This document shows, piece by piece, positions 1 to 6,046 of a stretch of 11,932 nt of DNA. Made by a program: the position numbers and the translations under genes. Origin of the DNA: Candidatus Cloacimonadota bacterium (lineage in GTDB: Bacteria; Cloacimonadota; Cloacimonadia; Cloacimonadales; Cloacimonadaceae); contig JAEWNJ010000120.1 of assembly GCA_023392795.1 (NCBI GenBank), forward strand, positions 1 through 11,932. The letters run 5' to 3'. Each line of letters starts with the position of its first letter. Position 1 is the first letter of the stretch. Below the pieces are notes generated by a model. The model was not told the origin of the DNA and did not search any database. It saw only the letters and a program-made list of their open reading frames with translations.

Positions 1-16
1 GTCACCGCCTATTGGG

Positions 17-127
17 CTGCCAAGCTTCTGCTTGGCAGTGGCGACGGAGTCGCCAGAAGGAAAGACCTGCGGCCTTTGTGGCAAGCGGAGCTTACCACCC
101 CAGTGTAGCTGCGACATCTTGTCGCAG
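17..127. repeat. Array of five closely spaced hairpins (inverted repeats)
   Basis: Five short inverted repeats follow one another with little or no spacing. Stem 1 is 17-25 with 30-38 (9 bp, perfect, loop TTCT). Stem 2 is 39-45 with 49-55 (7 bp, perfect, loop GGA). Stem 3 is 61-67 with 71-77 (7 positions, one A-C mismatch, loop TGC). Stem 4 is 78-86 with 90-98 (9 positions, one C-A mismatch, loop GGA). Stem 5 is 109-115 with 121-127 (7 bp, perfect, loop ATCTT). All of this is read directly from the sequence. The two mismatches would be G-U pairs in a minus-strand transcript, which hints at minus-strand RNA or a DNA-level repeat element. No protein gene fits here. It could be an intergenic palindromic repeat family, part of a structured RNA running in from upstream of base 1, or a 3' end region of a gene outside the window. 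I do not recognise a named family. Confidence 0.6.
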
Positions 128-137
128 GATCGTCCCC

Positions 138-240
138 CTTGGAGTTTAAACTGCTTCCCATTGATCATGCTTGCCTTCAAGTGTCAAGCTACAATTATGT
201 TCATAATAGCCAGTAAGTTACGAGCAGTTTAGACTTCGAG
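138..240 (+). ncRNA. Candidate structured RNA: 19-bp stem with branched interior
   Basis: Bases 138-156 (CTTGGAGTTTAAACTGCTT) pair without interruption with 222-240: 15 Watson-Crick pairs and 4 G-U pairs (140/238, 142/236, 146/232, 156/222). All four non-canonical pairs are G-U only in a + strand transcript; on the other strand they would be A-C mismatches. This favours a + strand RNA over a DNA palindrome. The 65-base interior offers two small hairpins: 169-173 with 185-189 (GCTTG/CAAGC), and 194-199 with 202-207 (ATTATG/CATAAT, two-base centre). The element starts 11 bases after the hairpin array at 17-127, and its end lies 231 bases upstream of the oxidoreductase operon start codon. It could be a free-standing small RNA, a leader element of that operon, or the 3' part of a longer RNA. 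I match it to no known family (tmRNA, 6S, RNase P, SRP or a common riboswitch), but without a covariance search that is weak evidence. Confidence 0.45.
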
Positions 241-471
241 CAGCGGGTATGCACTCCAAGCTTGGTCCCCCGCCCCGCCTATCTTATGAATGGTGCCATA
301 TCCGGGGCGCTTGACTTAGCGCCATACACCAGATTGCGATATTCTTCCAAGGCCTCCAGCAGCTTACAGGATGGTCGCTGGGACCGTGGCGGAGAAGAAA
401 ATCAGTTGACAGATTCGGGCGATTCATCCTCCTATCGCTTCAGAGAAAAAATACGTCTAAGGAGTACAACC
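241..471 (+). other. Non-coding leader upstream of the oxidoreductase operon
   Basis: No gene is supported here; the open frame from 262 joins the ferredoxin frame but has no ribosome binding site and no family-like sequence. Weak structure is visible. CCAAGCTTGG at 256-265 is a perfect palindrome. A bulged stem-loop spans 292-330 (GGTG/CACC, TAT/ATA, then GGCGC/GCGCC around 311-318). Two overlapping, mutually exclusive hairpins lie at 356-381 and 373-385. A consensus-like TTGACA lies at 406-411, but the best -10 candidate, CCTATC at 431-436, is a poor match at a 19-base spacing, so I call no promoter. A 5-bp hairpin (419-423 with 434-438) places CTCCT (429-433) in its loop, complementary to the AGGAG of the ferredoxin ribosome binding site at 460-464. 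Confidence 0.4.
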
Positions 472-675
472 ATGCCGAGAATGACGGTTGATCCAACCTA
501 CTGCAAAGGGTGTGGCTTATGCATTGCAGCTTGTCCGAAAAAGATTATTCGCTTTTCGGAAAACATCAATGCCAAAGGCTATCACTATGCAGAGTGTTTC
601 GAACAGGATAAGTGCATCGCCTGCAAGATGTGCTATGTAACTTGCCCGGATGTGGCAATAACGGTTGAGAAGTGA
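472..675 (+). CDS. 2-oxoacid:ferredoxin oxidoreductase delta subunit, 2x[4Fe-4S] ferredoxin
   Basis: A 67-residue ferredoxin-like protein with two classical CxxCxxCxxxC motifs: Cys11, 14, 17, 21 and Cys48, 51, 54, 58. Each set of four, with the last Cys followed by Pro, is the signature for binding [4Fe-4S] clusters, so the protein should carry two clusters and pass electrons from the TPP-containing catalytic subunits to external ferredoxin. I chose the ATG at 472 because TAAGGAG (458-464) sits 7 bases upstream and the product then has the normal size of a stand-alone delta subunit. The frame stays open back to 262, but that 70-residue extension is low-complexity and has no ribosome binding site. 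It is the first gene of the delta-alpha-beta-gamma operon, with 7 bases to the alpha gene. Its role in this enzyme is inferred from position; the cluster motifs themselves are seen directly. Confidence 0.93.
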   Translation: MPRMTVDPTYCKGCGLCIAACPKKIIRFSENINAKGYHYAECFEQDKCIACKMCYVTCPDVAITVEK

Positions 676-682
676 GGTGAAA

Positions 683-1762
683 ATGGCAAAGATATTGATG
701 AAAGGAAATGAGGCTGTAGCTGAAGCTGCCATTCGCAGCGGTTGCAGGTTGTATTTCGCCTATCCCATCACTCCTCAAAGTGAATTGATAGAATACATGG
801 CACGCATGATGCCAAAGGTCAATGGTGTCTTTTTGCAGGCAGAAAGTGAAGTCTCTGCCATCAATATGGTTTATGGCGCAGCCGGATGCGGTAAACGCGT
901 GATGACCTCTTCTTCCTCTCCGGGCATTTCGCTGAAGATGGAAGGGATTTCTTATATTGCCGGTGCAGAACTGCCCGCGGTGATTATAAACGTTCAGCGT
1001 GGTGGTCCCGGTTTGGGCGATATCCAGCCTGCTCAGGGTGACTATTTTCAGGCCGTCAAAGGCGGTGGACACGGGGATTATCAGCTCATCGTGATGGCTC
1101 CATCTTCCGTGCAAGAATTTGCCGATATGGCTTCCCAAGCCTTCGAGCTTGCCGATAAGTATCGCAATCCCGTGATGATCCTTGCCGACGGTATGCTGGG
1201 ACAGATGATGGAACCGGTGGAGTTCAAGGAACCCCTCACCGATGCAGAAATCGAAGAGCTGGGCAAACAGCATAATTCATGGTGCATCTGCCCAAATGAA
1301 GACGGCGACAAGAAACATCATCATGAGATCAATTCCCTCGAGATCGATCCCCAGGTTCTGGAGAAACACGTGAATGATCTTTACAAAAAGTACGCCGTCA
1401 TCGAACAGAACGAAGTTCGCTATGAAGAATACAACATTTCTGATGACAACGAAATCCTCTGCCTGGCTTGGGGAACTGCCTCCCGCGTGGTTAAATCTGC
1501 CATCAATGAACTGAAGAAAGACGGCAAGAGCGTCGGTCTGATCCGTCCGATCAATGTGTGGCCTTATCCTTACGAAGCCATTGCCAAAGCCATCGGTCCC
1601 AAAGTGAAGAAAGTGTACGTCTTTGAGCTGAATACCGGCCAGATGCTGGATGACGTGAAGATCGCCGTCAATGGCAAGGTCCCCGTGGATTTCTGGGGCA
1701 AAGTGGGTGGCATAGTCTTCACCCCTGCCGAGATCCAAGCCAAGCTCGAAGAGTGCTTTTAA
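683..1762 (+). CDS. vorB: 2-oxoacid:ferredoxin oxidoreductase alpha subunit, VorB type
   Basis: This 359-residue protein matches the short VorB/KorA alpha subunit of ketoisovalerate- or ketoglutarate-type ferredoxin oxidoreductases, which decarboxylate a 2-oxoacid to acyl-CoA while reducing ferredoxin. Family landmarks are clear: YPITPQSE near residues 27-34, the AESE-containing segment near 52-56, the serine-rich TSSSSPG loop near 75-81, the RGGPGLGDIQPAQGDYFQA segment near 106-124, and GGGHGD near 127-132. The N-terminal pyrimidine-binding-like domain runs to about residue 235 and a second transketolase-C-like domain fills about 250-355. The ATG at 683 is preceded by GAGG at 674-677; an in-frame TTG at 665 would overlap the ferredoxin gene and has no such site. 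The true substrate (branched-chain 2-oxoacid, 2-oxoglutarate or another) cannot be read from sequence; the sequence looks closest to proteins annotated VorB. Confidence 0.93.
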   Translation: MAKILMKGNEAVAEAAIRSGCRLYFAYPITPQSELIEYMARMMPKVNGVFLQAESEVSAINMVYGAAGCGKRVMTSSSSPGISLKMEGISYIAGAELPAVIINVQRGGPGLGDIQPAQGDYFQAVKGGGHGDYQLIVMAPSSVQEFADMASQAFELADKYRNPVMILADGMLGQMMEPVEFKEPLTDAEIEELGKQHNSWCICPNEDGDKKHHHEINSLEIDPQVLEKHVNDLYKKYAVIEQNEVRYEEYNISDDNEILCLAWGTASRVVKSAINELKKDGKSVGLIRPINVWPYPYEAIAKAIGPKVKKVYVFELNTGQMLDDVKIAVNGKVPVDFWGKVGGIVFTPAEIQAKLEECF

Positions 1763-1772
1763 GGAGTGAGAA

Positions 1773-2522
1773 GTGGAAAAGATAGCATACAGACCTGAAT
1801 CGTTGACCAAGACTCCCTTTACCTATTGCCCCGGTTGCCTGCATGGCGTGGCACATCGCCTCATCGCCGAAGCAATTGAGGAGCAGGGTCTTACCAATCA
1901 AATGACCGGCGTGGCTCCCGTGGGTTGCTCCGTGTTTGCCTACAAGTTCTTCAATTTCGATATGGCTCAGGCTGCCCATGGTAGAGCTCCCGCCGTTGCT
2001 ACCGGAATGAAGCGTTCGCGTCCGGAGATGAACGTATTTACCTATCAGGGTGATGGCGATCTGGCTGCCATCGGTACCGCCGAAATCATACACGCGGCTA
2101 ATCGCGGCGAACACATCTCCGTGTTCTTCGTCAATAACGCGATCTACGGGATGACAGGTGGTCAGATGGCCCCTACCACGTTGCCTGAAATGAAGACCAC
2201 CACCAGCCCTTACGGCAGAAAGACCGACGATATCGGCTTTCCCATCAGGGTTAGCGAACTGCTGGCCACTCTGGTAGCGCCATATTACATCGAGCGCGTT
2301 TCCCTGCTCAGCCCCGCGGAAATCATCAAGGCCAAAAAAGCGGTTTCCAAAGCCATTCAATATAATAAAGAAGGCCGTGGCTTCACGTTCGTCGAATTCA
2401 TCTCCACCTGCCCTACAAACTGGGGCATCGACCCTGTGAAGTCCAGAGACTGGGCAAAAGAAAACATGCTGCCCTTCTTCAAACCAGGCTGCCTCAGAGA
2501 TAAAGGCGAAGGAGTGGAATAA
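1773..2522 (+). CDS. 2-oxoacid:ferredoxin oxidoreductase beta subunit (TPP-binding)
   Basis: A 249-residue thiamine-diphosphate-binding beta subunit that partners the preceding alpha subunit in cytoplasmic oxidative decarboxylation of 2-oxoacids. The cofactor motif is present: GDGD at residues 93-96, followed about 25 residues later by Asn121-Asn122, which in the family bind Mg2+ and the diphosphate of TPP. CPGC at 19-22, Cys52 in a GCS context, and Cys213 in TCPTNW match the four cysteines that bind the proximal [4Fe-4S] cluster in the family. Translation starts at a GTG (1773); AAGGAG at 1761-1766 lies 6 bases upstream and overlaps the alpha stop codon. The stop overlaps the gamma start by one base (TAATG), indicating translational coupling. 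The product is full length for the short beta class. Confidence 0.93.
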   Translation: MEKIAYRPESLTKTPFTYCPGCLHGVAHRLIAEAIEEQGLTNQMTGVAPVGCSVFAYKFFNFDMAQAAHGRAPAVATGMKRSRPEMNVFTYQGDGDLAAIGTAEIIHAANRGEHISVFFVNNAIYGMTGGQMAPTTLPEMKTTTSPYGRKTDDIGFPIRVSELLATLVAPYYIERVSLLSPAEIIKAKKAVSKAIQYNKEGRGFTFVEFISTCPTNWGIDPVKSRDWAKENMLPFFKPGCLRDKGEGVE

Positions 2523-3061
2523 TGACTACTGAACTCATTTGCGCAGGATTTGGCGGTCAGGGAGTACTGACCATCGGCAAGTTTTTGGCCAAGGCTGGAA
2601 TGGCCGAAGGTAAGAATGTTTCCTGGTTACCCTCATACGGTCCCGAGATGCGGGGTGGCACAGCGAACGTTTCCACCGTTGTTTCAGATATCGATATCGC
2701 TTCCCCGATAGTGAGTTACCCCGATATCCTGGTAGCCCTCAATCAGCCTTCTATCGATAAGTTTGCCCCTTCGATCCGTCCCGGCGGCATTCTGATCTAC
2801 AACACCAATATGTGCCCCAATGGCTGCAAACGCACAGACATTCAGATCATTGCCGCTCCCATGGTGGACATCGCGCAGGAAATCGGCAACCAGATGGTGC
2901 TGAATATGCTCGCCATCGGCATCATCATTGGTAAAACCGGCCTGATCAAGTATGAGACAATGGAAGAAGACCTCACTGGCTTCATGCAAAAGAAAAATCC
3001 CGAACTGCTGGAACTGAATCTCAAAGCCATCAAACGCGGCATTGAGATCGGCAAAGGCTGA
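2522..3061 (+). CDS. 2-oxoacid:ferredoxin oxidoreductase gamma subunit
   Basis: A 179-residue gamma subunit of the oxidoreductase. The family signatures are GFGGQGV at residues 9-15 and PSYGPEMRGGTANV at 37-50, both typical of the PFOR/KOR gamma domain that helps bind CoA and the other subunits. Later sequence (about 66-105) fits the Rossmann-like core with the usual LVALNQPSIDKF stretch. The start ATG shares one base with the beta stop codon. The gene ends the four-gene operon; the next gene begins 110 bases later and a candidate terminator follows at 3082-3113. Its length agrees with stand-alone KorC/VorC-type subunits, and all four subunits needed for a complete enzyme are present in order delta-alpha-beta-gamma. 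Confidence 0.92.
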   Translation: MTTELICAGFGGQGVLTIGKFLAKAGMAEGKNVSWLPSYGPEMRGGTANVSTVVSDIDIASPIVSYPDILVALNQPSIDKFAPSIRPGGILIYNTNMCPNGCKRTDIQIIAAPMVDIAQEIGNQMVLNMLAIGIIIGKTGLIKYETMEEDLTGFMQKKNPELLELNLKAIKRGIEIGKG

Positions 3062-3081
3062 TAGACGATTATACTATCGAT

Positions 3082-3113
3082 AGGGGGTGGTGGATGCTGC
3101 CCCCTTTGCTTTG
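3082..3113 (+). terminator. Candidate intrinsic terminator after the oxidoreductase operon
   Basis: AGGGGG (3082-3087) and CCCCCT (3100-3105) form a 6-bp GC-rich stem with a 12-base loop, followed by a broken T-rich run (TTTGCTTTGT, 3105-3114). It lies 21 bases after the gamma stop codon. The imperfect T tract and long loop make it weaker than a textbook terminator. A 10-bp palindrome, CTATCGATAG, sits just upstream at 3074-3083 and overlaps its first bases. Confidence 0.42.
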
Positions 3114-3171
3114 TGTAGATACCACAGTAAGGTGGGGGAAAACAATACTAATAATGAATAGGAGTGGAACG

Positions 3172-3963
3172 ATGGATACTACGATGGTTACAGTTGCCAG
3201 CTATACTGATTTGTTTGAAGCGGAGATGGTGAAAGCGCTCTTGCAGGAAGCCGGATTTGAGGTGGCTCTGCTCAATGAGCGCATGATGAGCATGTATCCC
3301 TCGATTGCCGGGGACATGTACATGATGCAGCTTCAGGTACCCCGCGATGCCGAGGAGCAGGTAAAAGACTTCCTGCTGTCATTGGACGACGCGTATCTTT
3401 GCAGCGAGATATTGAAGAAGGAAGGCGCGCTATTGGAAGGGCATTTCAGCCTCACCAGCGGCAAGCATAGCGATCGTTACATCGAGAAGATCAAGGTGTT
3501 GCAAAATCCCGAAGCTACGCATACTCTGTGCAAACGCCTCGCTGAGCGTTTACAGGATTACGATTTTGATACCGTGATCGGACCCGCCTATGGGGGCATT
3601 GTTCTGGCTTACGACGTGGCGCGGGTGATGGGCAAGAAATTCATCTTTTGCCAGCGCAAGGACGGTGAGATGAGCTTCCGCAGCGGCTTTGATTTGGGTA
3701 GCGTGCAAAGAGCGGTGGTGATCGAGGACATCCTTTCCACCGGCGGCAGCATCAACGAGGTCTTGAACGCGGTAAAAAAGGAAAACATCACCGTGGTAGC
3801 TATCGGGCTATTAGTGGATCGCACGGCGGGAGCACTGGATTTTGGTGTGCCTTTGGAGGCTCTGCTCTCCATGGAAGTTCCGCTTTGGGACCCCGAAGCC
3901 TGCGAGTTGTGTAAGCATGGCATCCCCCTTGTCAAACCTGGCAGCAGCGATAAACGCGGATGA
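3172..3963 (+). CDS. pyrE: Orotate phosphoribosyltransferase with N-terminal DUF2007 domain
   Basis: A 263-residue protein in two parts. Residues about 4-70 resemble the DUF2007 (putative prokaryotic signal-transducing) domain, with its pattern of an aliphatic strand, FEAEMVKALLQEAGF, and a later QLQVPRDAEEQ strand-helix. Residues about 74-263 form an orotate phosphoribosyltransferase, which makes OMP from orotate and PRPP in de novo pyrimidine synthesis: GALLEGHFSLTSGKHSD near 85-101, and the PRPP-binding VVIEDILSTGGS near 182-193. The C-terminal CELCKHGIPLVKPGS segment (from residue 244) is typical of the thermophile/archaeal-like PyrE subgroup. I chose the ATG at 3172 because AGGAG (3160-3164) lies 7 bases upstream; in-frame ATGs at 3094 and 3154 lack a well-placed site. 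No good internal start would release PyrE alone. It overlaps the next gene by 4 bases (ATGA). Confidence 0.88.
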   Translation: MDTTMVTVASYTDLFEAEMVKALLQEAGFEVALLNERMMSMYPSIAGDMYMMQLQVPRDAEEQVKDFLLSLDDAYLCSEILKKEGALLEGHFSLTSGKHSDRYIEKIKVLQNPEATHTLCKRLAERLQDYDFDTVIGPAYGGIVLAYDVARVMGKKFIFCQRKDGEMSFRSGFDLGSVQRAVVIEDILSTGGSINEVLNAVKKENITVVAIGLLVDRTAGALDFGVPLEALLSMEVPLWDPEACELCKHGIPLVKPGSSDKRG

Positions 3964-5303
3964 AACTGAAGCTCCAGATCCCGGAAGAAGCGACTGCTGT
4001 ACTCGACGAACTGCTTCGTTTCAGCCCGGAGGGTTACCTTGTTTCCAGCGAACCTGAGGCCGTAGTATATCTGAGTCTGGAAGAGGCCTGTGCCTTGCCA
4101 GACCTGGTATTATCAGTACATATTCACGCGGATTTCTCCCTGGTGGTGGCCAGTGAGCAATCGGCGGACTTCATAACGCGCCTGGCGAAGCAAGGCGAAC
4201 TCTATGCTTTTGCTGATGACGGCGCAGCCATAGCCCTGTTGGGCGGATTGCCTTTTCACGCCATCACGCGGATCCACACTTTCTATGCCAATGGCTCCAG
4301 GCAGAAGCTTTTGTTGCTCAGTTCACGTCGCGAGGCAGATCTAATCCTCAGTGGCGATCCGGGAGCCTTTTTGCATATCCTTTTTGGGAAAGATACCTGT
4401 CATTTCTCGTTGGCTGGGGATCTGTGCGCATACAACTCTCTGGATCTGGCGAGGGGGTTGAAAGTACTGCGTGATCTAAATCTCTCTGATTGTATGGCTT
4501 TATCCTTTCCAGAATTGCGGGCAGCGCTGGCTAAAGCAGATTCGTCGTATTCTTTCTTTGCCGATCATTACGACAGCTATATGGCGCATGTGGACTACGA
4601 TCTATGGATAGAGAATTTGATAGACTGGCATCAGCAGTATGGCCGAAGCAAGGGCAAGAAAGCGCTGGAACTGGCTTGTGGCACGGCAAATGTAGGCTCA
4701 CGGATGGTGGTGGCGGGTTATGATGTGGATGCCTGCGATCTTTCCCCGCAGATGTTGATCAATGCCGAGGGAAAAGAGGTGAAACCAAAGCTCTATCAGG
4801 CTTCCTTGACCGATCCCATCCCGGGCAGAGATTACGACCTCATCTTTTGCCTCTTTGACAGCATCAACTACCTTACGCAGACTTCAGAGGTCAAGACCTG
4901 TCTGGCTGAAGTGAAGAAAGCCCTTGCTTCCGGTGGGATCTTCATCTTTGATATCTCGACCTTGCTGAACAGCCTGGAAAACTTCGCCGACAACTGCAAT
5001 TATACCAGGAATGGTCAGAATGACATGGTGCATGAAGCCTGGTACGAATCCTATCATCATCGCCAGATATCGCGTCTGAGCTGCTACACGAAGCATGGAC
5101 CGCTGTATGCTCTGAAGACCGAGGAGCATCAACAACGAGTATATATGTGCAGCGAACTGCTGCCTTTGATTGAGGCTGCCGGGCTAAAGCTGCTCGCCAT
5201 CCGCAGTACTCGGGGCAAGACCAATCTGCTGCACAAACGCGCATCAACTTTGGACAAGCAGTATCATCGCCTCTTCTTCATCCTGGGCAGCGATGGATTA
5301 TAG
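3960..5303 (+). CDS. Two-domain protein: unknown N-terminal half plus class I SAM methyltransferase
   Basis: This 447-residue protein joins two parts. The C-terminal part (about 195-445) is a class I S-adenosylmethionine-dependent methyltransferase: FADHYDSYM near 200-208 opens the domain, LELACGTANVG (236-246) is the SAM-binding glycine-rich motif I, Asp260 in ACDLSPQML is the acidic residue after strand 2, and YDLIFCLFDSINYL (292-305) and the GGIFIFDIS strand near 325-333 are the later core strands. Substrate cannot be inferred; small-molecule methyltransferases of the Methyltransf_25 type look similar. Residues 1 to about 195 contain no motif I recognise, no signal peptide and no membrane segment; alternating hydrophobic strands suggest a folded alpha/beta domain. 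The start overlaps the pyrE stop (ATGA) and its end overlaps the RNase HII start by 11 bases, so expression is probably coupled to both. Confidence 0.82.
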   Translation: MKLKLQIPEEATAVLDELLRFSPEGYLVSSEPEAVVYLSLEEACALPDLVLSVHIHADFSLVVASEQSADFITRLAKQGELYAFADDGAAIALLGGLPFHAITRIHTFYANGSRQKLLLLSSRREADLILSGDPGAFLHILFGKDTCHFSLAGDLCAYNSLDLARGLKVLRDLNLSDCMALSFPELRAALAKADSSYSFFADHYDSYMAHVDYDLWIENLIDWHQQYGRSKGKKALELACGTANVGSRMVVAGYDVDACDLSPQMLINAEGKEVKPKLYQASLTDPIPGRDYDLIFCLFDSINYLTQTSEVKTCLAEVKKALASGGIFIFDISTLLNSLENFADNCNYTRNGQNDMVHEAWYESYHHRQISRLSCYTKHGPLYALKTEEHQQRVYMCSELLPLIEAAGLKLLAIRSTRGKTNLLHKRASTLDKQYHRLFFILGSDGL

Positions 5304-5886
5304 CCACGATCTAAACTTCCTCAAAGCTGGCTCCTACACTCACATCGCGGGTATCGACGAAGCGGGGCGAGGGGCGCTGGCGGGGCCTCTGGTGGTGGCG
5401 GCTGTCATTCTGGACTATTGGAAGCCGATACTCGGATTGAACGATTCCAAACAGCTTAGCGCCGGGGCCAGGGACAAGCTGTTTGAAGAGATCGTAGATA
5501 GCGCGATCGCCTATAGCATCATCGAGTTATCAGCCGCGCGAGTGGATGAGATAAACATCCTTCAAGCATCTCTGGAGGGCTTTGTGAAGGCTTTCGCTGC
5601 CTTGAATCCGAGGGCTGATTTTGCCCTGATCGATGGACGGGATGTTCCCGCAGCCATGTCTGGTAAGGCTATGGCGATAGTCAAGGGAGATGGGATTCAT
5701 CCCTGTATTGCTGCTGCATCAATCCTGGCCAAAGTGCATCGTGACCGCTTGCTGACAACGCTGGATTCCCGCTATCCTGAATATGGATTTGCGCGTCACA
5801 AAGGGTATGGAACTGCCCTACATTATCAGGCATTAGCGACCTTTGGTGCTTGCAAAGAACACCGCAGAACTTACCGGCTATTCTAG
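5293..5886 (+). CDS. rnhB: Ribonuclease HII
   Basis: A 197-residue type 2 RNase H, which cleaves RNA in RNA-DNA hybrids and starts removal of single ribonucleotides misincorporated in DNA. All hallmark motifs are visible: GIDEAGRG (20-27) with catalytic Asp22 and Glu23, DSKQLS (51-56), IDG with Asp114, KGDG with Asp133, the AAASILAKVHRD helix (140-151), and YPEYGFARHKGYGT (161-174). The C-terminal KEHRRTY closely follows the usual family ending. Length is normal for RNase HII without an extra domain. The ATG at 5293 is inside the last codons of the methyltransferase gene, giving an 11-base overlap, and the family N-terminus begins shortly before GIDEAGRG, which supports this start. A 160-base gap follows. 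Confidence 0.95.
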   Translation: MDYSHDLNFLKAGSYTHIAGIDEAGRGALAGPLVVAAVILDYWKPILGLNDSKQLSAGARDKLFEEIVDSAIAYSIIELSAARVDEINILQASLEGFVKAFAALNPRADFALIDGRDVPAAMSGKAMAIVKGDGIHPCIAAASILAKVHRDRLLTTLDSRYPEYGFARHKGYGTALHYQALATFGACKEHRRTYRLF

Positions 5887-6019
5887 TAAAATCTACCATT
5901 ACGCATCATCCGTCAATACTGGCTCCGCTGAGGCTTGGTTTGCGACCAAAGTCATTAGGGCTAAAGCAGATTTCCATTGACATAAACCCCCATTTGAGTT
6001 GGCTGGCAAAAAACTATTC

Positions 6020-6036
6020 TTTGTACGCAGTACAAA
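6020..6036 (+). promoter_or_regulatory. Perfect hairpin abutting the gcvPA ribosome binding site
   Basis: TTTGTAC (6020-6026) and GTACAAA (6030-6036) form a perfect 7-bp inverted repeat around GCA. Its last base is the first base of the AAGGAG ribosome binding site (6036-6041) of gcvPA. As RNA it could modulate ribosome access; as DNA it could be an operator. A TATTCT at 6015-6020 resembles a -10 box but has only a weak upstream partner (TTGAGT at 5994-5999, 15-base spacing), so the promoter is not settled. The rest of the 5887-6046 gap shows a small TTGGT/ACCAA hairpin (5935-5949) and nothing that matches a glycine riboswitch. Confidence 0.35.
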
Positions 6037-6046
6037 AGGAGCTATG

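Noticed and set aside
17..127. CRISPR array or integron attC sites
   Set aside because: The hairpins differ in sequence and there are no regularly spaced identical repeats with unique spacers, nor the R/L box layout of attC.
32..232. Open frame of 66 codons with several cysteines, starting at TTG
   Set aside because: It runs straight through the hairpin array and the long RNA-like stem, has no ribosome binding site and no family resemblance; the cysteines come from palindromic DNA.
406..436. Promoter with TTGACA at 406-411
   Set aside because: The -35-like hexamer is perfect but the only nearby -10 candidate, CCTATC, is poor and 19 bases away, so no promoter is called.
262..471. In-frame 70-residue N-terminal extension of the ferredoxin subunit
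   Set aside because: No ribosome binding site before 262, low-complexity sequence, and a strong site immediately before the ATG at 472.
665..682. Upstream TTG start for the alpha subunit
   Set aside because: It would overlap the ferredoxin gene, whereas the ATG at 683 has GAGG 5 bases upstream and gives the family N-terminus.
566..1273. Minus-strand open frame of 235 codons
   Set aside because: It is antisense to the clear ferredoxin and alpha genes, and its product is histidine-rich with no family character, as expected of a shadow frame.
3094..3171. Longer start sites (3094, 3154) for the DUF2007-PyrE gene
   Set aside because: The ATG at 3094 lies inside the candidate terminator loop and the one at 3154 has its only G-rich stretch about 14 bases away; 3172 has a well-spaced AGGAG.
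5887..6046. Glycine riboswitch upstream of gcvPA
   Set aside because: The conserved purine-rich cores and tandem aptamer layout are not visible and the 160-base gap is short on matching stems.
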